Shown piece after piece: positions 26,591 to 33,957 of a stretch of DNA of 64,000 bases (position 1 is the stretch's first letter; each line of letters begins with the position of its first letter). A model generated the notes under the pieces. That model had not been told where the DNA came from. It saw nothing but the letters and a program-made list of their open reading frames with translations, and made no database searches. Source of the stretch: Anaerolineaceae bacterium. GTDB lineage: Bacteria; Chloroflexota; Anaerolineae; Aggregatilineales; Phototrophicaceae. A program made the position numbers and the translations under genes. The stretch lies in the NCBI GenBank assembly GCA_007693385.1, contig REDR01000048.1:33176-97175 (forward strand), in the 5' to 3' direction.

Positions 26591-26840
26591 TACCCCACAC
26601 AAGAGTGCAACTGTGGCCAATACTGACCGAATTTGTTTGCGATCTGGACTCGCACCAAACGTCAGTCGCTGGCTGTGTTGGTCATCGTTTTTCCGTCATG
26701 TCGTCACGTCCTCTAAACAATCATCTAAAATTACGCTTGTCGGTTATCTCATCGCGGATCGCTGATTGCTCTCAAGCGCCGCGCCGGTAGATTGCATTTA
26801 TAGTGCATCTATACAGAATGTTAAATCTTGTCGCAACCGC

Positions 26841-26869
26841 TAGTCAAAATCGCCATTCTGTGTTATGAT
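26841..26869 (+). promoter_or_regulatory. Weak promoter-like pair upstream of palindrome
   Basis: TAGTCA and TATGAT with a 17-nt spacer. The -10 box runs into the palindrome at 26868-26891, so a bound protein there would block the start. Confidence 0.3.
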
Positions 26870-26891
26870 CTATGTCTATTCTGACATAGAT
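26868..26891. promoter_or_regulatory. Perfect 9-bp inverted repeat (operator or hairpin)
   Basis: ATCTATGTC and GACATAGAT around TATTCT. A size and symmetry typical of dimeric DNA-binding proteins; a third TCTATGT half-site follows near 26943. Confidence 0.5.
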
Positions 26892-26903
26892 TGTTGTGCG
26901 ATG

Positions 26904-26938
26904 GCGTGCTGGGTAATACAGCACGTCAATTCTTTTTA
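26904..26938 (+). terminator. Terminator-like hairpin
   Basis: GCGTGCTG and CAGCACGT (8 pairs, one end G-U) around GGTAATA, then AATTCTTTTTA. It could end a short transcript from 26876 of about 60 nt. Confidence 0.5.
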
Positions 26939-27118
26939 TAGGTCTATGTGCTAATTAATCCCCAGATAATCGCACCACAGCATAATCAACGCGCTTTCCA
27001 CAATATACATCACCCTGTCAGATTCCGCAACGGATAGAACAAAACAAACAACGCTTAAATCAAAAACTATAACAGATTCCAAACCTGATTAGACATCTGT
27101 TCTAACTTTCGGCGCGGG

Positions 27119-28585
27119 TCAATGCGCGGTCTGGTACAGATTCCACGCGGCGAAGACGCCGAAAGCGACGGCATAAGTCAGCATGTACGGCGCGAAGGCG
27201 GGCAGATGCGCCAGCGCGATCCACACCCCGCCCAGCGCATACACCGTCAGCAAGCCCTCAAAGAAGGTGACGCCATCCATCGTCAGCCGGTAGTGGCTGG
27301 TCGTCCAGTTTTCGCGGTGGGCGGTGACGCGAAACTTGGGCGTCCGTTTGAATTCATCCGTCTGCTGGGCGGGCAGGAACACGCGCAGGACGGCGACGCT
27401 GTTACTGAGCACAACGGCCACTCCGACCAGCAATTGCGCCGGAAAGTACAGCAGGCGGCGCGGCCAATCGTCATATAGCGCGGCCTGCCCGCACGCGATC
27501 AACAACGGCGGGATGATGCCGAATAGCGATAGGATGCCGGGCGCTGGTAAGCGCTGGAAGAAGCCGCCGAGCAATAGCGGCGGCGCGAGTAAGAACAGGC
27601 ACAGCAAAACCGGCTGGATCAGATATTGGCCGAGATGGGTCAAGCCCATGAACTTTTGCAGGGCGTTATGGCGCGGGCTGGTCAGCAGGTCGTGCAGATG
27701 TCGCCGTAAACATTGCGTGCTACCCGTCGCCCAGCGTGCTTGTTGCGTCTTGTAGGCTTGCACCTGCGGCGGCAATTCGCCGGGCACGGCCACATCACGC
27801 AGATACAGAAAGCGCCAGCCGCGTAACAGGGCGCGATAGGACAGGTCTAAATCTTCGGTGAGGGTGAGCGCAGACCAGCCGCCTGCCGCGTTGATCGCGG
27901 ATACGCGCCAAACCGCGCCGGTGCCGTTCATCGACATCGGCAGTCCGCCACGATTGCGGGCGACTTGCTCGACGGCGAAATGCGCGTCGATGTTGAGCGA
28001 CTGGGCGCGGGTCAGCCAGTTGGTGTCATGGTTGAGGTGGCTCCAGCGCGTTTGCACCATCGCTAAATGCCGGTCAGCGCTGAAATAGGGCAGGGTGCGC
28101 CGCAGGAAATCCGGCGCGGGCACGAAGTCGGCGTCGAAGATGGCGACGCAATCCGTCGTCACATCGCGCAGACCGTAGGCCAACGCGCCCGCTTTGTAAC
28201 CGGTGCGTTCCGCCCGCCGAATATGGTGGATGTTATCGCGGCGCACGTTGTAGCGGCGCAGATCGGCCAGCACATCGGCGATCAAGTCGGTGGTGTGGTC
28301 GGTGGAGTCGTCCAATATTTGAATGTGCAGTTTATCCGGCGGGTAATCCAGCGCGGCGCAAGCGTGCAATAAGCGCTCGACGACGTGCGCCTCGTTGTAG
28401 ATCGGAAGCTGAATCGTGACCGACGGCCACCCCTCCGGCGGGACGGTGGGCGGCGGTGGATCGGCGCGGCGATGCGTCACGTAGATCAGCAAGAGCACGG
28501 TATAGGCCAGCACGTACAGCAGGACGAAGGCGCTAGCCGCGATGTAGGCAAATCCGGCGATTTCCAGCAATATCTGAATAATCAT
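27119..28585 (-). CDS. Processive family 2 glycosyltransferase (cellulose-synthase-like)
   Basis: 488 residues. The N-terminal membrane helix (about 5-32) is followed by the GT2 domain: VTIQLPIYNEAHVV, DDSTDHTT (first Asp), FDADFVPAPDFL (DxD), TEDLDLSYRAL (catalytic TED) and QQARWATGSTQCLRR, equal to the QxxRW motif. Four more membrane helices follow. These features define membrane-embedded processive synthases such as BcsA or CsbB-like glucomannan synthases; the product is unknown. It lies 7 nt after a 39-residue membrane peptide gene on the same strand. No PilZ domain or BcsB partner is seen. Confidence 0.92.
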   Translation of the reverse strand: MIIQILLEIAGFAYIAASAFVLLYVLAYTVLLLIYVTHRRADPPPPTVPPEGWPSVTIQLPIYNEAHVVERLLHACAALDYPPDKLHIQILDDSTDHTTDLIADVLADLRRYNVRRDNIHHIRRAERTGYKAGALAYGLRDVTTDCVAIFDADFVPAPDFLRRTLPYFSADRHLAMVQTRWSHLNHDTNWLTRAQSLNIDAHFAVEQVARNRGGLPMSMNGTGAVWRVSAINAAGGWSALTLTEDLDLSYRALLRGWRFLYLRDVAVPGELPPQVQAYKTQQARWATGSTQCLRRHLHDLLTSPRHNALQKFMGLTHLGQYLIQPVLLCLFLLAPPLLLGGFFQRLPAPGILSLFGIIPPLLIACGQAALYDDWPRRLLYFPAQLLVGVAVVLSNSVAVLRVFLPAQQTDEFKRTPKFRVTAHRENWTTSHYRLTMDGVTFFEGLLTVYALGGVWIALAHLPAFAPYMLTYAVAFGVFAAWNLYQTAH

Positions 28586-28592
28586 AACGTGC

Positions 28593-28712
28593 TCAAAATG
28601 CCTGATAAATCCACTGCGGGGCGCTATCCGTCGTGACGATCAAAAGCCAGATAGCCAGCAGGCATAACGCAACTGCGTACAGATTTTCTCGCGTGAATAA
28701 TCGTCTGAACAT
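28593..28712 (-). CDS. 39-residue single-span membrane protein upstream of the GT2 gene
   Basis: Found by reading the strand directly; it is too short for most gene callers. The protein is MFRRLFTRENLYAVALCLLA followed by IWLLIVTTDSAPQWIYQAF. A positively charged N-terminus precedes one clean membrane helix (residues about 12-27) and a short polar tail, giving an in-inside topology. The stop lies 7 nt before the glycosyltransferase ATG, so both are probably translated from one message. A purine stretch GCGAGAG stands as a weak ribosome-binding site. It may be a small accessory subunit of the synthase. That it is expressed is inferred only. Confidence 0.55.
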   Translation of the reverse strand: MFRRLFTRENLYAVALCLLAIWLLIVTTDSAPQWIYQAF

Positions 28713-28733
28713 GCTCTCGCTTTCTGTGTGGGT

Positions 28734-28757
28734 GGGCGTAGTACGCTACGCCCCTAC
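28734..28757. repeat. GTAGGGGC-type palindrome, GTAGTACGCTAC core
   Basis: GGGCGTAGTACGCTACGCCCCTAC, arms GGGCGTAG/CTACGCCC. With the next copy it forms a larger inverted pair, CCCCTACA and TGTAGGGG. Confidence 0.75.
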
Positions 28758-28774
28758 AGATTTTCTTCTGGATT

Positions 28775-28798
28775 GTAGGGGCACAATGTATTGTGTCC
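28775..28798. repeat. GTAGGGGC-type palindrome, CACAATGTATTGTG core
   Basis: GTAGGGGCACAATGTATTGTGTCC. The flank is identical to the other copies, while the core resembles the one at 925-942. Confidence 0.75.
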
Positions 28799-28818
28799 AA
28801 AACCGATTGCGCCCGCGT

Positions 28819-29097
28819 TTATGGATTCTCATCCGGTGGGGGATCGTCAAATATGCCGTACAGCCAGCGAAAGCCCTCACGGGAATACCCCTTTTGCTGA
28901 CGGGATTGGATGAAGCCTTCATCGACGAAAAGCTCCAGCAAGGTAATATCATACGGGGTGAGCCGCCGTTTACCCAGCGCCGCCGCGATTTGCCCGCGTG
29001 TCAGCCAGCGATTGCGCTGTGTCTGCAAGATCGCAAGGATTTTTTGCCCGTGCTCGGTGATATGCTGTCGGCGTGAATCCGGATCAGGTGATGACAT
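28819..29097 (-). CDS. Small winged-helix-like protein
   Basis: 92 residues, no membrane segment. The middle part HGQKILAILQTQRNRWLTRGQIAAALGKRRLTPYDITLLELFVDEGFI has the order of helices expected for a winged helix (bind-DNA) module. The tail is acidic and Pro-rich (FDDPPPDENP). AGGA lies 6 nt before the ATG. It may be a transcription factor or replication accessory. I do not recognise a named family. Confidence 0.55.
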   Translation of the reverse strand: MSSPDPDSRRQHITEHGQKILAILQTQRNRWLTRGQIAAALGKRRLTPYDITLLELFVDEGFIQSRQQKGYSREGFRWLYGIFDDPPPDENP

Positions 29098-29398
29098 AAT
29101 TCATCCTGTTCGTTGCAATTTGACTGTGCGCGAAGGGCGGTTAAACCCACTGTCACGATATATCCCATCGCACAGAACGTCAAGTCAGGGCGCAAGGGCG
29201 CAATCGCCGATAAATTGGTTTTCCGTCGGAATTTATGTTAATCTTGTCGTATATCCTTCTGAGGACCGCGCACAAACGACGCGATGCACGCCTGCCGGTT
29301 GGCCGGTCATCGCGCTATAATGGTGGTGATATCTATTTGCCCGCGCTGGTCGGTCATTTCAACCGTCGCGTGATAGTCAGCATGAATAGGGGGGAAGT
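29098..29398. other. Gene-free stretch with a candidate promoter
   Basis: 301 nt divergent region between the winged-helix-like gene and the PHAX gene. It holds a perfect TATAAT at 29316-29321. No reading frame, terminator or repeat was judged real. Confidence 0.5.
29292..29321 (+). promoter_or_regulatory. Candidate promoter of the PHAX-domain gene
   Basis: Perfect -10 TATAAT with a poor -35 (CTGCCG) at 18 nt. The predicted start gives a leader of about 70 nt. Confidence 0.4.
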
Positions 29399-30607
29399 GT
29401 GTCCCAAGATAAACCCAAACAGAAACGACGCGGCAAGACACCGTCCAGAAAAGAGGTGTACAGCCCGGAGGAGATGCAGATTCGCAAGGTCGCCTCTGAG
29501 GTTGCCAATACGCTGGGCGAAAAAGATCGTAAACCGTACGGACAGATTGCGGCATTGGTGCGAATGCGTGGCGAGGACTTCATCCGTGAAGTGCTGGCCG
29601 ATACGCTACAGATCGAGGCGCAGGGCGGCATGATGACCGCGAAGGGCGACAGACGGCGCACAATCGGCGGCGTGTTCTTCCGGTTGGCGCGGGAACGCCT
29701 GACCCGCAATGAAGGCCTGTTGATTTTCGCTCGCGGTGACGTGTCGAAACTTAAACGCGCCAAATCTGAAGCGCAATTTCCCGCTTTCACATGGGATGAT
29801 CGCGCAGAGGTCATCCATAATTTGAAAAATCAGGAGCAGGGAGAGGTATCGGACGTGAAGATCATCTTGCAAGGACATCCTAAGTCAACGGAACGGCGCG
29901 AAAATCTGGTCATCCTGCGTATGCAACACGATCTCGACAAAATCCCGAATATGCCGCGAGGTGTACCTGATCCGGGCGATAAAGCGATGCCGTACACGGT
30001 GATCGTCAACTCAGAACAATATGAAACCGCCGAAGCCGCCATTCAGAAAGACCCCAAAGACGAGCTTCACATCGAAGGGTTTGCGGCGTATGACGCGGAG
30101 ACATCCGATATTGTGGTGTTTGCGACGCGAGCGATCACCCGAAAGATACACAAACAAGAGCGCCGCCGCGAACTCGAAACGATGGTGAAGCAGACGCAAG
30201 AGGCGCAACAACGCAAAGAGATCGCCAAGCAGAAGAGCGACGAGAACCGGCGTAAGCAGTTAGAAGCCAACGCCAAGAAGAAGGAGCAAGCCGCGCCCTC
30301 ATCAGCAGGCGAAGCAGTCAAGCCGGAGGGCAAGAACGATGTGCCGTTCGCGCCGGTACGCATGGGCGAGAGCGCCCGCGCCGAACGCACCATCGAAGAA
30401 TTCAGCGCCGAGCCGCCGCCGCATCTGGACGCGGAAGCCGCCAAGAAATACGCCGATCTTCTGCGGGCGGAGGCCACATACCGCCAGCGCATCGCCGACA
30501 TCGAAGCCAAGCCGGAAGATCAGCGCTTCGGGCTGGAGATGACGCTTAAACTATTGACCAGCATCCAGAAACAGATCAAAGCGCTGGTCGATCAAACCGA
30601 CGAATAA
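29399..30607 (+). CDS. PHAX RNA-binding-domain protein
   Basis: 402 residues from a GTG start preceded by AGGGGGGAA. Residues about 24-105 match the RNA-binding domain of the eukaryotic snRNA export adaptor PHAX: VASEVANTLGE, PYGQIAALVRMRGEDFIREVL, DTLQIEAQGG and the hallmark RRRTIGGVFFRLARERL. Residues about 165-245 form a second, unrecognised beta-rich domain (PYTVIVNSEQYETAEAA, DIVVFATRAITRK). A charged coiled coil follows (250-295), then a linker and a helical tail (DAEAAKKYADLL). The family domain binds single-stranded RNA; a role in bacterial RNA handling is inferred. It stands alone with its own promoter. Confidence 0.8.
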   Translation: MSQDKPKQKRRGKTPSRKEVYSPEEMQIRKVASEVANTLGEKDRKPYGQIAALVRMRGEDFIREVLADTLQIEAQGGMMTAKGDRRRTIGGVFFRLARERLTRNEGLLIFARGDVSKLKRAKSEAQFPAFTWDDRAEVIHNLKNQEQGEVSDVKIILQGHPKSTERRENLVILRMQHDLDKIPNMPRGVPDPGDKAMPYTVIVNSEQYETAEAAIQKDPKDELHIEGFAAYDAETSDIVVFATRAITRKIHKQERRRELETMVKQTQEAQQRKEIAKQKSDENRRKQLEANAKKKEQAAPSSAGEAVKPEGKNDVPFAPVRMGESARAERTIEEFSAEPPPHLDAEAAKKYADLLRAEATYRQRIADIEAKPEDQRFGLEMTLKLLTSIQKQIKALVDQTDE

Positions 30608-30669
30608 GCGCGATAACGGGCGAATAAACGCGATAAAGCGATATTTTGTGCATTTTGGACATGAATCAT

Positions 30670-30698
30670 TTGTATCTTCGTCCGTTTAACGCTACAAT
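30670..30698 (+). promoter_or_regulatory. Promoter of the oligopeptide importer
   Basis: TTGTAT (4 of 6) and TACAAT (5 of 6) with exactly 17 nt between, giving a start near 30705 and a 5' leader of about 163 nt before the binding-protein gene. Confidence 0.65.
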
Positions 30699-30702
30699 AA
30701 CA

Positions 30703-30824
30703 ACCTAACGGCGAACGGGTATTATGCGCATATCTCGAATAATCGAGATGGTGGGCATGATGGCATTGGTTCGTTAGGTGTACCAGACCTGTTATAACCT
30801 CACATGGAAAAACTTCCGGTACAC
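30703..30824 (+). promoter_or_regulatory. Structured 5' leader (riboswitch or attenuator candidate)
   Basis: Helix 1 pairs ACCTAACG at 30703-30710 with CGTTAGGT at 30772-30779; inside it ATCTCGA at 30732-30738 pairs with TCGAGAT at 30743-30749. Helix 3 pairs GTGTACC at 30778-30784 with GGTACAC at 30818-30824. Helices 1 and 3 share two bases, so they stack or compete. A T8 run and the AAGGAGA site follow. No known riboswitch class is recognised. Confidence 0.5.
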
Positions 30825-30867
30825 TTTACGTTTGAGGCATACCGATTTTTTTTAAGGAGAACGAAGT

Positions 30868-32616
30868 ATGAAGAATTTTGTCCGTTTGGCAATCGCCACG
30901 ATGGTCATGGCTCTCGTGGCCGCGCTGGTCACTTCAGTTGCGGCGCAAGACTTGACCGAGGATCCGGGCGAAGATGGCGGCGTTATCATCACCTCTACAT
31001 TTGGTAGCGGCCCCGACACCTTCAGCCAGATTTTCTGCACGGATACCGCTTGTAACGAGATGGTAGGCCGTATGTACATTGGTCTGGTTGGCGTCGATCC
31101 GGAAGTTGCCCAGATTGTTCCGGGTGCCGATGGTGCGCTGGCCGAAGACTGGGAAGTATCCGACGATAACCTCGTTTACACCTTCTTCCTGCGTGACAAC
31201 CTGACCTGGAGCGACGGCACGCCGATCACCGCGAACGACGTGGCGCTGGACTGGGAATTGATTAACACGCCGGAAGTCAACCATCCGGGCGCGTTCCTGC
31301 TCTCCGTGATTGACGACGTGCAGGTGATTGACGACTTCACACTAGAAGTCACCTTCGCCGGGCCGGAATGTACCGCGCTGTTGCGTGCCGGTTCGCTGAA
31401 CGTTCTGCCGTCGCATGTCTACGCTGATTTCATTGAAGAAGTTGGCTTCGACGGTCTGGTGACGCTGGAATGGAATCTGGCCCCGACTGTAACCAGCGGC
31501 CCGTTCTCCTTCTTCGAGAGCATCCCCGGCCAAACCACCAGCTTGCTGGGTGACGACGACTACGAATTCGCCCCGTTGGGCTTCGTTGCGCCGTTCGGCC
31601 TCGTGCAGGTTGTGTCGGCTGACCAGACCGTTCAGGTCGAGCAGTTGCTGGTCGGTGAAATCAACGTGCTGGAAAGCCCGCCGGTGAACCGCCGCGACGA
31701 CATCCGCGCCGCGCCGGACGTGCAGGCTTACGAATACCCCGGTAACACCTGGGACTATGTTGGCTTGAATTTAGCTGACCCGACCAACCCGCAACCGGCG
31801 TTGGACGAGGACGGCAACCGCATCGATCAGGGTCTGCACCCGATCTTCGGTGATGTTCTGGTTCGCCAGGCGCTGGCGCACGCCATCGACGTGGACACCA
31901 TGATCGAAACCGCCGTGTTCGGTGAAGGTTCGCGCATGACCGCGCACATCATCCCGCAGAGCTGGGCGTATAACAGCGACCTGCCGCCGCGTGAATACGA
32001 CGTTGAACTGGCGATTGAACTGCTGGCTGACGCTGGCTGGGTGCTGGAAGACGACGTGATGACCTGCCGTGGCTGTCTGTATGCCACTGAAGTTGACGAG
32101 AGCTTTGAAGGCTCCCCGATGGCGTTCGAACTGCTGACCAACTCCGGCAACACCCGCCGCGAGGCCATCGGCCAGCTGGTTCAGGACGAACTGGGTCGCC
32201 TCGGCATCGAAGTTGACTTCCAGACCATCGACTTCAACACCCTGTTGGACGTGATGGACGGCCAGACCTTCGACAGCTTCATCCTCGGCTGGCGTAACGG
32301 CTACCCGGATGATCCCAACACCGTTCAGCTCTTCGGCGCCGAAGCCGACGTGCCGGGCAGTGGCTTCAACTTCACCTCGTTCTACAACGAAGAATACTTC
32401 GAGCTGGAACAGCAAGCGCTGACCAGCCCGGGCTGTGTCCTCGAAGACCGTGCGGAACTGTACTATCAGATGCAGGAAATCATGCAAGAAGAGATGCCCT
32501 ACATCTGGCTGTTCACGCAGGACGGCTTCTACGCCGCCCGTGACGAGGTTCAGGGCTTCGATCCGTACCCCGCCGCGCTGTGGTGGAACGTGACCGAGTG
32601 GACCGTGCAGAACTAA
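30868..32616 (+). CDS. Oligopeptide-type ABC transporter binding protein
   Basis: 582 residues. The signal peptide covers about residues 1-27 (MKNFVRLAIA, hydrophobic core, SVAAQ cut). The mature protein has the family 5 solute-binding pattern: ALAEDWEVSDDNLVYTFFLRDNLTWSDGTPITANDV near residue 90-125 (read in two parts), VLVRQALAHAIDVDTMI and LGWRNGYPDDPN. Such proteins bind peptides, nickel or oligosaccharides outside the cell and deliver them to a Dpp-type permease pair, here encoded 280 nt downstream. AAGGAGA lies 7 nt before the ATG. Strong local terminators suggest a separately tuned level for the binding protein. The ligand is not known. Confidence 0.93.
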   Translation: MKNFVRLAIATMVMALVAALVTSVAAQDLTEDPGEDGGVIITSTFGSGPDTFSQIFCTDTACNEMVGRMYIGLVGVDPEVAQIVPGADGALAEDWEVSDDNLVYTFFLRDNLTWSDGTPITANDVALDWELINTPEVNHPGAFLLSVIDDVQVIDDFTLEVTFAGPECTALLRAGSLNVLPSHVYADFIEEVGFDGLVTLEWNLAPTVTSGPFSFFESIPGQTTSLLGDDDYEFAPLGFVAPFGLVQVVSADQTVQVEQLLVGEINVLESPPVNRRDDIRAAPDVQAYEYPGNTWDYVGLNLADPTNPQPALDEDGNRIDQGLHPIFGDVLVRQALAHAIDVDTMIETAVFGEGSRMTAHIIPQSWAYNSDLPPREYDVELAIELLADAGWVLEDDVMTCRGCLYATEVDESFEGSPMAFELLTNSGNTRREAIGQLVQDELGRLGIEVDFQTIDFNTLLDVMDGQTFDSFILGWRNGYPDDPNTVQLFGAEADVPGSGFNFTSFYNEEYFELEQQALTSPGCVLEDRAELYYQMQEIMQEEMPYIWLFTQDGFYAARDEVQGFDPYPAALWWNVTEWTVQN

Positions 32617-32647
32617 TCTAGTTTTGCGCTAGACCATAGCAATACCG

Positions 32648-32680
32648 AGCGCCGGAGGCATCCCCTCCGGCGCTTTTTAT
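32648..32680 (+). terminator. Intrinsic terminator after the binding-protein gene
   Basis: AGCGCCGGAGG pairs perfectly with CCTCCGGCGCT around a 5-nt loop, followed by T5. It separates the binding protein from its permeases. Confidence 0.92.
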
Positions 32681-32895
32681 ATCCATTGCATCGGACACAA
32701 CGCCCACCGGCATATCACCAACGCGGCGCGGCAGAGGTGCGGACGACGACTTGTGTATTGGCGTCATTGCATCGCCGTAATAATTGGTTAAAAGTTACTC
32801 AAGCATCACCGGTTTTTTTTTGCTATACTGGGGCGTCAATATCTGGCTCGTGGTGAGCCTGTGAACGTCTGCGGGACGACCTTTTGGAGTAAAAT

Positions 32896-33942
32896 ATGTT
32901 TCGATATATCATCCGACGCTTGATCCAAGCGATCCCGACTTTTTTTGGTATTACGTTATTGTCTTATTTCATCATGTCCGCCGCGCCGGGCGGCCCGGCC
33001 GCGATTCTGGCGTTTGACCCCAGCTTGCCGCAAGGCGAGCGCGAACGACTGGAACGGCTATGGGGGCTGGATGACCCGTGGGTGGTGCAGTACGTTCACT
33101 GGTTGATCGGTGACGACTGGCGACAACGTGACCTGAGCGGCGACGGCGAGCCGGACTCCTGGGGTAGCCGACAGGGTATCTTGCGCGGCGATTTCGGTCA
33201 GTCTTTCGTGCGGAGCCGCCGTCCGGTGATTGAGATGATCGGCCAGTTCATTTTACCCACGCTGGAATTAATGATCGCGGCGCTAGCGTTGGGGTTGTTC
33301 TTCGGCATACCGATTGGCATCATCGCGGCGATCCGACGGGGCGGCACGTTCGATAACGTGACGCGAGTCTTCGCGGTGGTCTTCAACGCGATCCCCAATT
33401 TCTGGCTGGGCTTGATTTTGATTTTGATATTCGCGTCGTGGCTGGGCTGGTTGCCCACGTCGCAACGATGTTCGCCGACGGCCAGCCTTGCGCGGGGCGG
33501 TGGTGGTTGCCCGCCGATATACGAACGGCTGGAATACATGATTATGCCGGTGTTCACGCTGGGCACGGTGTACATCGCCGGTTATTCGCGTTATATGCGG
33601 ACTTCGATGCTGGACGTGATCGGGCAGGACTACATCCGCACCGCGCACGCTAAAGGGTTGTCGTCGCGCATGGTGTGGTTCCGGCACGGGGCGCGTAACG
33701 CGATGATCCCCATTGCCACCTTCTTAGGCCCGACGATCACCGGCCTGTTGAGTGGTTCGGTCATCACCGAGCAAATCTTCTCGTGGCCGGGATTGGGGCG
33801 TCAGGGATTGCAGGCGATCATCAGTCTGGATTATCCGTTCGTGATGGCCTTCGTGGTGATCGGTTCGGTTGCGACGATCTTAGGCTATATTTTGTCCGAT
33901 ATTCTATACGCGCTGATTGACCCGCGTATCCGGTTTTCTTAA
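32896..33942 (+). CDS. DppB-like ABC transporter permease
   Basis: 348 residues, six membrane segments. It begins with the family opening MFRYIIRRLIQAIPTFFGIT, contains FGQSFVRSRRPVIEMI, and the EAA-like loop GQDYIRTAHAKGLSSRMVW that touches the ATPase. A soluble stretch between the first two helices (RQRDLSGDGEPDSWGSRQG) is longer than usual. It pairs with the DppC-like permease 15 nt further on. A TATACT -10 box at 32824-32829 lies 67 nt upstream, but no good -35 box. No ATPase genes are nearby. Confidence 0.93.
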   Translation: MFRYIIRRLIQAIPTFFGITLLSYFIMSAAPGGPAAILAFDPSLPQGERERLERLWGLDDPWVVQYVHWLIGDDWRQRDLSGDGEPDSWGSRQGILRGDFGQSFVRSRRPVIEMIGQFILPTLELMIAALALGLFFGIPIGIIAAIRRGGTFDNVTRVFAVVFNAIPNFWLGLILILIFASWLGWLPTSQRCSPTASLARGGGGCPPIYERLEYMIMPVFTLGTVYIAGYSRYMRTSMLDVIGQDYIRTAHAKGLSSRMVWFRHGARNAMIPIATFLGPTITGLLSGSVITEQIFSWPGLGRQGLQAIISLDYPFVMAFVVIGSVATILGYILSDILYALIDPRIRFS

Positions 33943-33957
33943 GAAGGGGCTTTTTAG

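Larger units (their letters stand above)
26591..27118. other. Gene-free, AT-rich region with inverted repeats
   Basis: 528 nt with no convincing reading frame. The first 220 nt show nothing clear. From 26813 on it holds ACAGAATG/CATTCTGT (26813-26820, 26854-26861), an operator-like palindrome, a terminator-like hairpin and a further TCTATGT copy near 26943-26949. From 26950 to 27110 it is AT-rich without evident structure, ending at the glycosyltransferase stop. Origin or transcript-control function is possible. Confidence 0.5.

Noticed and set aside
26511..26765. 84-codon plus-strand open frame
   Set aside because: Spans the terminator of the candidate RNA; composition is not protein-like and no ribosome-binding site was seen.
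28633..29076. 147-codon plus-strand open frame
   Set aside because: Runs through two palindromic repeats and opposite the winged-helix-like gene.
31771..32487. 238-codon minus-strand open frame
   Set aside because: Antisense to the peptide-binding protein gene.
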